DNA of 64,000 nucleotides from Notospermus geniculatus (GCA_002633025.1 NMRB01000266.1:265121-329120); one strand, 5' to 3'; positions 54,066 to 64,000 are shown, counted from the stretch's first letter. Notes: generated by a model from the letters alone, not told the origin. A program made the numbers and translations.

Positions 54066-54298
54066 GTAGGTCTCTAAGCCGAGTGAGCAGGAAGAAGATT
54101 CCAAACCAGCTATGATCTGCAACTGACAGAATATTCAGAGTATTAGGCATCTTATCAAATTAATTTTGGGAGCAGATCTATCAAACGAATGTTCCAGAAA
54201 AATTAAAAGGGTTGAGTTTAAGGCTAAACCAGCACATGGTGATCCATGGGACAGACGCCAGAATAGATGTGTCTTTTGTCACACCAGTAGTAGACAAA

Positions 54299-54430
54299 GG
54301 TGTTCTTTCAACTCCAGGTTTTAGGTAGCGCGCCACACTAAACGCAGCGATGGAGTCGCTGTGGTGCTACCTAAAACCTGGAGTTGAAAGAACTCCCTCT
54401 GGGGAGTCTTTGCTTCTGTGTCGAGGCATC
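54299..54430. mobile_element. Hairpin MITE, CTCCAGGTTTTAGGTAGCGC arms
   Basis: 'ttctttcaactccaggtttt' and its reverse complement are separated by about 50 bases. The same arm occurs in units B and B'. Confidence 0.75.
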
Positions 54431-54511
54431 CTCGGTCTTGTCAGTTGCATCAATCCATCAGCATCCGGACTCCTTCATCAGCATTTCCTGGATTGGCATG
54501 TTCTTTCAACA

Positions 54512-55376
54512 GAGGCAAAGACTCCCAAAAGGGAGTTCTTTCAACTCCAGGTTTTAGGTAGCGCCACAGCGACTCCATCGCAGCGTTTAGTGTGGCGCGC
54601 TACCTAAAACTTGGGCCCGTATTCTAGAAGCCTCCTTTACTGTAAGGTCCACTTTCAGCTTTTTGTATTCTGCCCTGCAAACAATAGGAAGTTTAAGAAA
54701 TCAAACGATAAACGTAAACTTTACGACAACGTTATTTTTTGTACCGAAAATGCAATATTTAGCCTGGTGAATTCGCAGTATGAAAAATAACTTTGTCGTA
54801 AAGGTGACGTTTATCGTTTGATTTCTTAAACTCCCTAATAGCTAAAGGTAAACCTTAGAGTTAAGGAAGTATTTAGAATACGACCCCTGGATTTGAAAGA
54901 ACTACTCACACCTCCTCCATGTTGGCAAAATGCTGCTTAGGCCGAGTTGACATATGATGTATACGGTATACGATCACGCCGGTTGAGAAAGGCTTTGCAA
55001 ATGTGAAGCCATTGTTAACCGGTTGATCAGTATACCGTATACCTCTATTTGAACTCGGCCTAAATGACTAACTGTGAAAGGCCTATTGCAGTGCAAAGTC
55101 AGTGAAATGGTAACAGAAGAACACTTGGACTGTTTTAATTTATTGTATGATCACTCTGTGCTGGTTCAAGTGCACTGTTAGAAGTTATTGTAATAATTTT
55201 ACAGAAATTGCCTGCAGCAGAGTCCCCAGAACTTTCTGTAAATTTACCTACAGTTGATTTATGTTTTCTTGTATTGGTTGGACTCAATTGGACTTTCCAT
55301 AATGATGCTTTCTGAGAGCAATATGAAAACATAATTTGGTCAGCCTCCAGTTAAGTCTCTGTTAACATTTCTTTAA
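54512..55376. repeat. Segmental duplication, unit B'
   Basis: Second copy of 52931-53798. It stops exactly at a TTAA (55373-55376), where a piggyBac-like end begins. Confidence 0.9.
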
Positions 55377-56284
55377 CTCTTTCACTGCCCGCTCTTAAAA
55401 CGACTACATCCATCCCCAGGCCCAGATCTGGACCTTTTTGGCAAGTTGCCACCATAAAAAATAAAACGAGTTATTTTCATTCAACTGGTTTTATTTGGTT
55501 CCTTTGATTGTCCTCTTTACACACACCTCAATAATTATTCCTTACTGAGTGGTATTTCGCAATCATCCCACTCTACGTAGCTGTATTTGCACCTCCGGCA
55601 GCAAAATGGCGTCCAAATCGCCATTGTGGCCGACATTCTTATTGAATATGCCACCCCTACACACATTTGCTCACCATAATCACTGTCTGACTCGATCGGC
55701 GCGCCCCAAGGCTAACTTGTGTAAGCGTATCGCAGTGACATCTGGCGGAGTTTTGATGAACTGAACCAAAAGTATACGTACGTGTTTGGCAATCAAGTGA
55801 TGGGAATGTTAACACGTATATGTACAGGCATTGACAGATGTTTATCTACACTTTGTATCTTGAATATTTCCAATACCACCGAACCAACTTTGATGCGGTT
55901 TGTTGCATATGAAAGGAAAACTTGTTGGTCACATTTCTGCATCAAAATTTTGGTAATTTCGAAATATCAAAATTATGTAATTGCTTGTCAGAAAAAATCT
56001 CGAAAATCAACACCTTTTATTTTGTGATTATATTTTCATTTTTATAGTAGTTCTGATAGAATGGAAGTTTCTAAGGATTTTGGTGCTAGTTTCATCAAAA
56101 TCTATCGAGTGGTTACTGAGATATTTGAGATTATCAAAATTTTGATATTTTGAGATTTTCGCGTTTTTCAAGAAATTTTCATACCATTGGATAAAGCTAA
56201 CATCAGATAACAGGTTTACGTTATTTTGAAACTTTTTGGGGTTAACTGTGCAGAAATATCGTAATATCAAAATGTTGATATTTT
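55377..56284. mobile_element. piggyBac-like element, left end, partial
   Basis: TTAA (55373-55376) is followed by ctctttcactgcccgct, close to the CCCTTTNACTGCC ends of piggyBac-type elements. Copy B of the duplication is uninterrupted at the same TTAA. No transposase ORF is visible and the right end is not found before the N run. The interior after 55860 holds 'cgaaatatcaaaat / ttttgatattt' AT-rich words. Confidence 0.6.
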
Positions 56285-56589
56285 NNNNNNNNNNNNNNNN
56301 NNNNNNNNNNNNNNNNNNNNNNNNNNNNNNNNNNNNNNNNNNNNNNNNNNNNNNNNNNNNNNNNNNNNNNNNNNNNNNNNNNNNNNNNNNNNNNNNNNNN
56401 NNNNNNNNNNNNNNNNNNNNNNNNNNNNNNNNNNNNNNNNNNNNNNNNNNNNNNNNNNNNNNNNNNNNNNNNNNNNNNNNNNNNNNNNNNNNNNNNNNNN
56501 NNNNNNNNNNNNNNNNNNNNNNNNNNNNNNNNNNNNNNNNNNNNNNNNNNNNNNNNNNNNNNNNNNNNNNNNNNNNNNNNNNNNNNNNN
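56285..56589. other. Assembly gap of 305 N
   Basis: Unknown sequence. It hides the downstream part of the LINE ORF on the minus strand. Confidence 0.99.
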
Positions 56590-57514
56590 TGTCATGTGTA
56601 GGCCCCTGAACATACTGCGTTAGACCCAATGAAGTGAAAAGATCAACAAACTGCCTTGCGCCTGCGTCATCACAATCATCAACATGAATGTTCATGTCCC
56701 CTGCCACTATTAAATGACCAGGAGAGGTCAAAACTGATTCCATGAGAGAACCAAATTCGTTGAGGAATGTGTTCACTGTTACACGGTGTTTCCTGGAGTA
56801 TGGAGGCCTGTAGATAAGGACAATATGCAGTATGTCACTTCTACTGTGAATATTGTAGTCCAGGACCTCCATCGATTTGAAAGAGCTGGTGGTCCGCTTC
56901 ACCACCTTCATGTTTGATCTTACCAGCATCGCCAGACCTCCCCCACGTCGATGGAGCCTCGGCACATGGTACGATTTGAAGCCGGAAATAGACGACGAGA
57001 GATCAGCATCAATAAGAGCCCCGTTTTTATCGGTGATCCATGATTCTGAGATCAGACAGACATCCGTCAGGTTGGACACAATCGATGCACACAGTGAACT
57101 AATCTTCCTATCTAACGAGTGAGCGTTCCAAAGCATGAAGTTCAGACAGTCTCGAAGGTCGTAGGAAGAAACAAGTTTAACCTTAGTACAGGCAGATTTT
57201 CTGTCCGGCTGAGATTTGGCACATTTGAAGCGTGGAAAAACGTTAACTAATACTGGAATCTTGGAAATTTTATACCGACCACCTCGTTTGGCTCTCTGCC
57301 TTTTCCTTCGTTTCTTACTGTGCCTCAGAATCTCCGGACAATCCACTAGGCCATGATTGAAACGTGGGGCGTTGGCTCTCAAGGCAAACAGTTCATGTCG
57401 GCCATATTGAATTGTCCGAGACATGGTAATTTGGCCGTTCGGAAAAACAGACACAAAGTACTCACAAAATACTGCAAGAAACGTCAGTCCAATAGTCCAC
57501 ACACCGAGGTACAT
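56590..57514 (-). pseudogene. CR1/L2-type LINE, endonuclease domain, cut by gap
   Basis: The minus-strand frame contains a basic N-terminal linker ('HSKKRRKRQRAKRGGRYKI') and an APE-type endonuclease: 'LNFMLWNAHSLDRKISSLCA', 'DVCLISESWITDKN', 'RRGGGLAMLVRSNMKV', 'IVLIYRPPYS' and 'HLIVAGDMNIHVDD'. No stop interrupts it before the gap. The catalytic pattern E-S-W and G-D-x-N is intact in this part. Reverse transcriptase is not found beyond the gap. Confidence 0.88.
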
Positions 57515-57785
57515 TCCTTGCCTGATACCTGAGGTAAAAAGTTAACGATAAAAGTAAGTAAAGACGGAGAAAGAAGTAAAAATTGACGAGGAGAGTTGAG
57601 CCCAGTCAGCTAAGCTAGAGCGACACCTGGCATACAGATATGGGAACTAGCTGCTGACATTAGCCTGGCTTTGAACAACAGCCAGAATCAGAGTTCATTC
57701 ATCAAATGAAATGGTCCATGGACCATGTGCTCACCCGTTTGAACATAATAGCGTAATGACAGAGAGAGGTGTATGTCAGTTATGA

Positions 57786-58270
57786 GCAATCTGGGTCAAG
57801 TCATTCCCAAGTTGTAGGACTTCAATTATATTGGGGTTATGGCACCTGGCGGCCATATTAGATGTCCGATCGGGCCAAAACGTCACATGCACATAAAGGT
57901 CATCTAGAGGGAGCCACATAGCACATTTGAGCGCTCTGGGTCAAGTCGTTCCTGAGTTGTAGCACATTTGATGATTTTCGGGTTACGCCAACTGGCGGCC
58001 ATATTGGAAGTTTAATCAGGCCGAAATTTGACGTGCATGTAAAGGTCACATCAAGAGGGAGGTAAATATCAAGTTTGAGCACTCTGGGTCAAGCCGTTCC
58101 TGAGTTTTAGCACTTGGATGATTTTCAGGTTACGCCACCTGGCGGTCATATTGGATGTCCGATCGGGCCGAAACTTGGTATTTTTGAAGGTACCCCTCCA
58201 ATACATATTTATGCAAGATATGAAGACTCTGGGTGAAATAATTAAGAACTCTGGCAGGTTCGTTACTTTT
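57786..58270. repeat. Tandem array, period about 146 bp
   Basis: The 'ctgggtcaag' word recurs at 57791, 57936 and 58084, and as 'ctgggtgaaa' at 58229 (spacings 145, 148, 145). Each unit also has 'tacgcca.ctggcggccatat', 'tcgggccgaaa' and 'aaaggtcac'. It lies inside the inverted CGTC-type repeat. Confidence 0.8.
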
Positions 58271-59272
58271 GTCGAACTTTGACCTCTGTGACCTTGAAAA
58301 GTAGGTCAAATCAAAAACCCGTTACATATGTCATGTATCCTAATTAGATACACCTATGATAAAAATTTGGAGAAGATCCAGTCATTAGTTCAGGAGTTAT
58401 TGCACTTTTTGGCCCGAACTTATAAAAGGTGTTTTTCGCCTGTCTAACTTGGACTTGTTTAAGCCTAAACATTTGTAAGACAACTGTTAGACAAGTCTAC
58501 TAAAACACTAGTGTTTATCGGAATTACGAACAAGGCAAGGACGTCAGTCTAGCTAGTCAAGTCCAACAGGTGATTAAACATGTTTCGGCGATCGTACTGC
58601 CTTTGTTGAGACGATTATATAATGAATTGTAAAGGGTCATACCTTAGATGACCTCATTTACATGGCATTCGTCATAATAGAGGCCTATTTGCTGTTGTGA
58701 CTGGATGGATGGTACACCCTTCCTCAAAAGTAAATGCCCACCTAATTTTCCGGCATATTTCCTTGAATATTTTTCATAGCCACGTTTTCTTTTCATACAG
58801 ATAATCTAGGGCCACTAGGACACCTTTTAAGACCAAAAAACTTGAAATTATGAATGAATCACAAGCTTAGACAACTGCAAAACAAATCCCCTGGCATGTT
58901 TTGCTATTCCTTTGTTATTTGGACACCGATGTCTATCTTTGGACGACAGTTTTAGACACGTCTAAGATAGACATCCTTCTGTAATCGCAGTTTAAGCTAG
59001 ACGACTGATTTAGACTTGTCTTGGCGAGTTGGACTTGTCTAAGAGATAGACATCCTTTATAAGTTCGGGCCTTTGTGTTTTTGGTTTTGGCCACCTGGAG
59101 GCCAAGCCAAGAATCGAATCGGACCGAAACTTGGTGTCATATGTCATGTGACCTATGTACCAAGTTTCAGATCAATAGCTCCAGCGGTTACGAAACCTGC
59201 CCTGCTAACGGACGACGACGACGACGACGGACGCTGACCGACGACAAAAGCTCACGGGTGAGCTAAAAAAAA
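58130..59272 (-). repeat. CGTC-rich dispersed repeat, copy 5 (inverted)
   Basis: On the minus strand it starts 'tttttagctcacccgtgagc', CGTC run, 'gttagcagggcaggtttcgt', 'gctattgatctgaaacttgg', then is split by the element at 58412-59070 and resumes 'aactcctgaactaatgactgg' and 'aatttttatcataggtgtat'. Confidence 0.85.
58412..59070. mobile_element. TIR element nested in CGTC repeat
   Basis: Ends GCCCGAACTTATAAAAGGTG (left) and the near reverse complement 'catcctttataagttcgggc' (right). The host repeat continues on both sides, with 'tttg' at both edges (58408-58411, 59072-59075). The interior repeats 'agacaagtcta / tagacttgtct' words near both ends and contains a relative of the 8.23 kb repeat. 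Confidence 0.8.
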
Positions 59273-59379
59273 CCATTATCTCCCGGACGATAGGCAATAT
59301 CTGTTCATGATATTCCATAAACATATAATAACTCGTTATTAAACTTCATACCAAGCCAACTCCGATTCGGTGCAATAAT

Positions 59380-59480
59380 GTCCCGATTCGGTCCGATCCG
59401 GTCCGATTTGGTCCGATTCGGTGTTCTTACGAACCGCAAAAGTGTCCCGATTCTGTCCGATTCGGTGTTCTTACGAACCG
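59380..59480. repeat. Short tandem 'tccgattcggt' repeat
   Basis: Several overlapping 'gtcc(c)gattcggt' units and two copies of 'gttcttacgaaccg' at 59424 and 59467. Confidence 0.7.
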
Positions 59481-59683
59481 GCCTTGGGCTCTGAACTGGG
59501 TAGGTGAAGGTTTGCCAGTTCTTTACAGTTACGGTCTAACCGTGTATGACTAAATATCCTTCCTTTTAGTCTGAACCTTTGACAAGGTCCTTCTAACAGC
59601 TCCATTCTTTCTTCATTATGGCAAGTCAGTTTCTGTTTGATATTGTCTTGGTGAAATTTTTGCAATTCATCCAGCACAATTAA

Positions 59684-60065
59684 AGGGAGACATCCGAAAG
59701 ATATTGCTCGGCGGGCACTTGTTGTAATTGTTTTGATTAGCGCATAGCGCCGTCTGTTAATCAGTGGTGACACTAGGCTATGGCACAGGCCCCTGGAGAG
59801 CTATCAGTGAGTTTAGAACACGTATCGAACCAAAAATCACTAGTTTGTAAAAAAACACACCCCAGGCTCACCAATTCGTGAGCTCGGGGTGTGCTTTTAG
59901 ATACGTGATGTGTTTTTTAGATACGTTTGGTTCTAAACTCACTGATAGCTCTCCAGGGGCCTGTGACATAGCGTAGTGTCATCGTTAATTAATAGATGGC
60001 GCTGTGCGCTAATCAAAACAAAAACAACTAGTGCCCGCCGGGCAATATCTTTCAGATGTCTCCCT
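59684..60065. mobile_element. Long-armed hairpin MITE at TTAA
   Basis: 382 bp flanked by TTAA (59680-59683 and 60066-60069). Arms of about 140 bp begin AGGGAGACATCCGAAAGATA and include 'cctggagagctatcagtgag'. The loop holds a second small inverted repeat ('acaccccaggctcac / gtgagctcggggtgtg'). The TTAA target fits piggyBac- or Kolobok-type mobilisation. Confidence 0.88.
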
Positions 60066-60069
60066 TTAA

Positions 60070-60490
60070 GTCAGTACATAGAGAATGATTGGACTAGAGG
60101 TGGACTAGTAAAACTTTCCAGTGTTGTATATTCCTAACTATTTAAAGAACAAATTCTATTCATCGTATCCATGACGTCGTATCCAGGCCTACATGACGTT
60201 GACAACGTTGTGACGTTGCGTCTTTTTGCCCACCAGCTCCTTCAGCAAAGCCATGAAATTTGCCCACCACCCTTGCGTCATTTGCCCACCACCCTTGCGA
60301 CGTCAGCAATGGCGGACACTGTCGGAGTTACGCCGTGGATACGATGAATATACTTTTTCAAAAGAATCAGTCGACTAGATCAGGTTAAAAAACGTCGCAC
60401 ATTTCAAACTTCTATGTAGTGTCTCCTAAAGTATCATAGAATTACATCAAAATCATGACTATGCTGAGATTGAGATGCGGGGAATTTCAT
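60070..60490. other. Unassigned, M13 gene intron
   Basis: 'tttgcccaccacccttgcg' is repeated in tandem at about 60259-60300. No gene. Confidence 0.4.
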
Positions 60491-60495
60491 ATCAA

Positions 60496-60630
60496 TAGCG
60501 AGTTTTCGCAAAGCCCCGGAAACGCCAACGCGAACGCTAAACCCATTGTTCGATGCGACGATGAGAGCACCGAACGAAAGGATAGACGTTCACGCTGACG
60601 TTTCGGGGGCTTTGCGAAAACTCTATATTA
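60496..60630. mobile_element. GGAGTTTTCGCAAAG MITE, complete copy
   Basis: 135 bp: 'gagttttcgcaaagccccgg' and the reverse complement 'gggggctttgcgaaaactc', with 'tgttcgatgcgacgatgaga' in the middle. Same family as 48.53 and 49.45 kb. Confidence 0.85.
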
Positions 60631-60742
60631 GTGAGGTTGAGAACCGCTTACGTATACGCTTCGGTTTAAGGATAAGCAGCGGTTCTCAAGCTCGCTATTA
60701 TCCCCGAGTGTACAAAATGATTTTTCTTTCTCTTTCGTGCAG

Positions 60743-60912
60743 TAACAAAGTATATCACGGAACTCGGCGGTCTGTGGGTGGCTGGTGAGTGGGACGAGAC
60801 CAACTCTGACTTGACGACACTTTTGAGTAGCCTGAATCTTTACGGAGCTGAACCATTTGTAACGGTCATTCCTTTACCCAACCCTGAAAATACAGCCACA
60901 CGTGAGCTGGTG
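60743..60912 (+). CDS. M13 peptidase (neprilysin-like) exon
   Basis: 170 nt, strong polypyrimidine tract and acceptor 'tctttctctttcgtgcag', donor gtg|gtacgt at 60912/60913. Translates to TKYITELGGLWVAGEWDETN followed by SDLTTLLSSLNLYGAEPFVT and 'VIPLPNPENTATREL'. This corresponds to the neprilysin segment 'LGGWPL..GEWDG...L..L..YG..PFF....DP.NS'. Incoming phase 1 agrees with the phase left by the exon at 52125 (or 54065), but one exon carrying the intervening 'SC(M/L)' part should lie between; it may be in the gap or unrecognised. Later exons lie beyond the window. Confidence 0.8.
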
Positions 60913-60919
60913 GTACGTA

Positions 60920-61160
60920 CTGCAACATGCCGCTTTCGCACTACGCAGAAAGAAAAAAAAGATCTCGTCTCGAGGTAAAATGAATCTCCAACTCTTGTCC
61001 CTAAAATGAGTTTCTTTTGCAACTTGCAACTCGAATAGACATAACTGGGCCTCCACTTGAGATGACATTGTCTCCAACTGGTTAAAATGATTCCCAGCTG
61101 TTTCCACGTGATTGTTTGTTGTCTCGAATAAAATAAACAAGTGATATCTCCATATATGAA
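60920..61160. other. Intron sequence with inverted partner
   Basis: 'ctccaactcttgtccctaaa' plus 'atgagtttctttt' at 60987 is mirrored by 'agcaaagaaactcattttag' plus 'ggacaaaatag' at 61446, giving a large hairpin repeat of about 530 bp from roughly 60955 to 61505. It spans the tRNA-like segment. Confidence 0.5.
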
Positions 61161-61165
61161 AAAAC

Positions 61166-61245
61166 ACATTTCACACCCAGTGGGTTTCGAACCCAGGATC
61201 CTCTGATCGCAAGTCGGATACCAGAACCACCTCATCACCGAGCTC
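61166..61245 (-). repeat. tRNA-like sequence, probable SINE head
   Basis: The minus strand reads 'agctcggtgatgaggtggtt' (box-A-like) and, about 40 bases on, 'gatcctgggttcgaaaccc' (good box B). It resembles an eroded tRNA with a long variable part, lying inside the hairpin at 60955-61505. Not a functional tRNA. Confidence 0.5.
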
Positions 61246-61509
61246 CTCATATGAGCAGATTTTGGTTCCTTTTTTCCAATTTTATCCAGCTGATGCCCTG
61301 TCCCATCGACTGGAGAATTGAGAAAACTCAAAATGAGCAGACTTTGTCTCTACTTCAGAATGAGAGTCGGTCCAGTTGCAGTTATCTCCAGTCGATGCAA
61401 GAGGGCCCCAGCCTTAGAAAACTGGTACTCCTTCTGTGTTGGAGTAGCAAAGAAACTCATTTTAGGGACAAAATAGTAGGCTGGAGACTCATTTTATCTC
61501 GAGAGGAGA

Positions 61510-62570
61510 CCAATTTTTTTCAGTGTATTCCGTAGGAGTTCTCGCCGATAAGGGAACTTTAGTTCATGCAACTTGGCCTGAATAAGTTGTTTGTATGCAT
61601 AGGTCGCTCCTTGTGGGCTTGCATGGGTTAGAGCTGACGTGAACGTACAAAAAACCCCCATGCGACGAGCAACAGAAATGCAAACGCCCTGCAAACACCT
61701 CAATCGAAGGCTCAGAACATGATAGACACCACGAGGCCAGGAGGGCGCCGCCTTATTTGTCTTCAAGGTTTCGAGGTGTGAACATCCTCTGGTGAGCTCC
61801 GCACGACTGTTAGGAAGGGAATTTGCTATAGAGGCGTCACCTTTCGGAGAACGGTCACAACATGGGGAAAGTCCTCCTAAAAATAGTACGGTGACGAACT
61901 TAACTCGGCGCAGTCGACGCCTACCTCCACAGTAGAGCCAATAGAATGTTATTGATGACCGGAAGTAGTCAATCTGGACATGCGCATGAGGCATCTACTG
62001 TGAATTTATCACACTTCAAATGCATTTTTTGAAGACATCAGATCGAACTTCAGATTACCAATAGGCTCAAATTGTTCCAAACATATTTATCTACTGCAAG
62101 ACGTTGACATTATCTTGATTTTTGTAATACTCAGCTGAGAAAAATGCAACCTTCGGCACAAAATTCCGCCAGTTTAGCTGACGCATGAGAGTCGATGCAG
62201 TTTGTTGAATCTTGGAATAAGATCGCGGAAAAATAATAACGTTATCTTGAAGAAGGTAATTCCCGCTGAATATAAACATTCTCGTACAGCCGGTAGCTGT
62301 CGGAAATTTTATTAATCCTTTCGCCCAAAATATCGATGTTAACTTCTTTGTCTCCATATTTGGTAGGAAACTGTAGTTGTATTGTACGTGCGTCTCGTTA
62401 ACACTGTGGTTTCCTTTTGTAGGCCTCGACCATGTCGACGTGCATGGCTTAATGTTTAAGGGAATTCCTATTATATTCCAAATAGGGCACCAACCAATCA
62501 AATTTCGTTCCGGACCTTTTCCACTGTATGCATTGACTTCTAACAGACGTGTCCGGCTGAACACTTTTTT
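61510..62570. other. No gene supported
   Basis: Two minus-strand open frames (61494-61994, 166 codons; 62091-62564, 157 codons) have no recognisable domains. The second is not interrupted but has no family resemblance I can see. Possibly intronic. Confidence 0.35.
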
Positions 62571-62585
62571 GGAAGAAAATGTTTT

Positions 62586-62655
62586 GACCCTGCTGGGAAT
62601 CGAACCCGCGCCTTGTAATATCTATTCCACCGTCTTCCCCATTCAGCCACCGAAC
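62586..62655 (-). repeat. tRNA-like sequence (Ser/Leu-type shape), likely SINE or pseudogene
   Basis: The minus strand reads 'ggtggctgaatggggaagac' (box A) and 'gcgcgggttcgattcccagc' (box B) 25 bases further, ending 'agggtca'. It lacks a clean acceptor stem, so I call it tRNA-derived rather than a tRNA gene. Confidence 0.5.
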
Positions 62656-62659
62656 TTTT

Positions 62660-63460
62660 TGGAAGAGTTCTCATGTTTTCTCTGATTCGTAGTTATAGGT
62701 CTGTCTCATCTAAGAACGTTAGGGACGGACGGGAACCTAAGAAGTACCTAATTCAACGTCCCAGGTTTGTTACCTTTGATGCCATTGGTTACACGAGCAT
62801 TTATCGCCAGGGCGGCGCTGCTGTGATGAATACAAATATAAGGTCCTCCTTCTGATTGGTGGTCACCAAGGCAGATTAGGAACGCCCACCTATACAAAAG
62901 CTTTTTTGGCAAAGTGCGTTGGTTGACTGCCAATGAAGGGAAAATGATGATACCGAATAGGCCTAGTCATAGACGAGCGGTCAGTGATTGATGAAACCTT
63001 GCCAGCTTAGTTGGTTGGTAGTGGTGCACATTGAACTGTACAATCTGGTGATTTTTAGTAACCAACTAAGCATGGCACGGTTTTGTGAATAGGGGCCCTG
63101 GTATTAACCACATTGAGTGTCTTTGTAATTATGCAAAAGAAACAGGTGTAATGTGTGACTGTGGCTGAGTGACAGTAAAAAGTTATGACGATGATCGGTC
63201 AACATAGTTTTAGCGCGTTGTCGAGGTGAACTGACTGTCGAAGAATGGGTGATAGGGTGATTGTTGGCGTGGAGGAGATGACCCTTCTCCGGGATGGGTA
63301 CCGCCGTATGGACCATTTGGTTGATTGGTGAGAATTTCATCAAGTCTTGGAGGCAACAGAGGTGGACTGGTGTAAGCAGCATTGGTGGGGGTGATGGGCG
63401 TCGAAGCAGCGAACAAACACATCCTAATTCTCTCCATGGTGAAGTAGTGTGAGGCCAAGA
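62660..63460. other. No gene supported
   Basis: An inverted repeat 'taacattgaaggg'-type structure was not confirmed; only short ORFs are present. Confidence 0.3.
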
Positions 63461-63464
63461 TCAT

Positions 63465-64000
63465 TCCTAATGCCCGCTGTACACGATCAATCATTTTCAT
63501 CAAACTTTTTCGTCAATCATTTTGGTCAAATTTTATGTTAAGGGTCCCGCCATACACGGTCAATCATTTTCATCCAATCTTTCACAAAATGGCATTACAA
63601 AACCCGTCCACTTACATAACCACCATTCATATTCGTAATCAGAAAACTCTAATTCAGGAGGGTTAATTGTTCAATAAATATCCATGCCCGCCGTACACGG
63701 TCAAATTTTATCAATTCCTCATTCAAAAATAGGACAAGTGTCGTAGAATGTCATGCCCCCCCCCGATATGAGATGCCCCACAACAATAGATTATGACGGA
63801 TTAAGGGTCAGTCGGGTACTGACAAACAGAACTTCTGTTACCAGATGTCCCCTGAACAAAAGAAGCGGGCATCTGATATCGGGGGCATTATATTCTATGA
63901 CACCTGCTCTATTCCATCAATCTTTGATTGGCGCAAAATATTTCATCCAATTTCCCGCCGTACACGATCAATCTTTTTGGTCAAGTTTTTTTCATCCAAC
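63465..64000. repeat. Repeat with 'cccgccgtacacgatcaatc' subunits
   Basis: At least four copies of 'cccgc(c/t)(g/a)tacacg(g/a)tcaa' followed by 'tcattttcatccaa' or variants (63472, 63548, 63687, 63955). Probably an element with subterminal repeats that runs out of the window. Confidence 0.7.
63737..63904. mobile_element. GGTGT..AGAAT..ATGCCCCC MITE, copy 2, nested
   Basis: Left 'gtgtcgtagaatgtcatgcc' and right 'ggcattatattctatgacacc', with internal 'gatatgagatgcc / gggcatctgatatc'. It interrupts the surrounding subterminal-repeat element. Same ends as 38816-38984. Confidence 0.7.

Noticed and set aside
56236-56613. Long frames across the N run
   Set aside because: Their length comes from untranslated Ns.
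61494-62564. Two minus-strand frames of 166 and 157 codons
   Set aside because: Neither has domain features, signals or a plausible exon structure; chance frames in AT-moderate sequence are common in a window this long.

Overview
This is a eukaryotic, metazoan nuclear window. It has spliced exon structure, intronless class A GPCR genes, BEL/Pao, Gypsy, Penelope and CR1/L2-type retroelements, and very dense non-autonomous DNA transposons. The frequent 'aggcctac' and 'tacatgta' words and the CGTCCGTCG-rich dispersed repeats suggest a marine invertebrate, but I cannot name the phylum from this sequence alone. The window contains a 305-base N run (56285-56589) and nine isolated single Ns; several of the single Ns are flanked by duplicated sequence, so local order there should be treated with caution.

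Layout. 1-6.8 kb: repeats, a possible first exon at 1.39 kb, and a 585-bp element with 9-bp target duplications. 6.9-8 kb: intact GPCR gene 1. 8.2-11.1 kb: short terminal-inverted-repeat (TIR) elements around a decayed Pao reverse transcriptase/RNase H relic. About 12.5-26.0 kb: one minus-strand Gypsy/Ty3 element. It was interrupted by a retroposon tail, which was later split by a near-complete BEL/Pao element (16183-22817, 5-bp target duplication), and separately by a 711-bp TIR element that landed in the codons of the reverse-transcriptase YLDD motif. 26.1-27.1 kb: another repeat. 28.1-29.2 kb: intact GPCR gene 2. 29.5-31.2 kb: Penelope-like pieces. 31.5-32.3 kb: second copy of the 711-bp element's family with a different interior. 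32.8-34.6 kb: decayed BEL gag. 35-43 kb: hairpin elements, a 343-codon unrecognised ORF at 37.7-38.7 kb, and foldback arrays. 44-50 kb: repeats and integrase fragments. 51.5-60.9 kb: dispersed exons of a neprilysin/endothelin-converting-enzyme-like (M13) metallopeptidase gene on the plus strand, with a tandemly duplicated exon. 56.6-57.5 kb: LINE endonuclease ORF. 57.8-64 kb: more repeats.

Likely host genes are few: two receptor genes, the M13 peptidase gene, the orphan ORF and two weak first-exon candidates. Most of the rest is mobile DNA. The most interesting material is a set of five elements with perfect 9-bp target duplications (three TIR families, Mutator-like), one family of which carries different cargo in each copy, and a duplicated M13 exon whose upstream splice acceptor would be supplied by the end of a TIR element.
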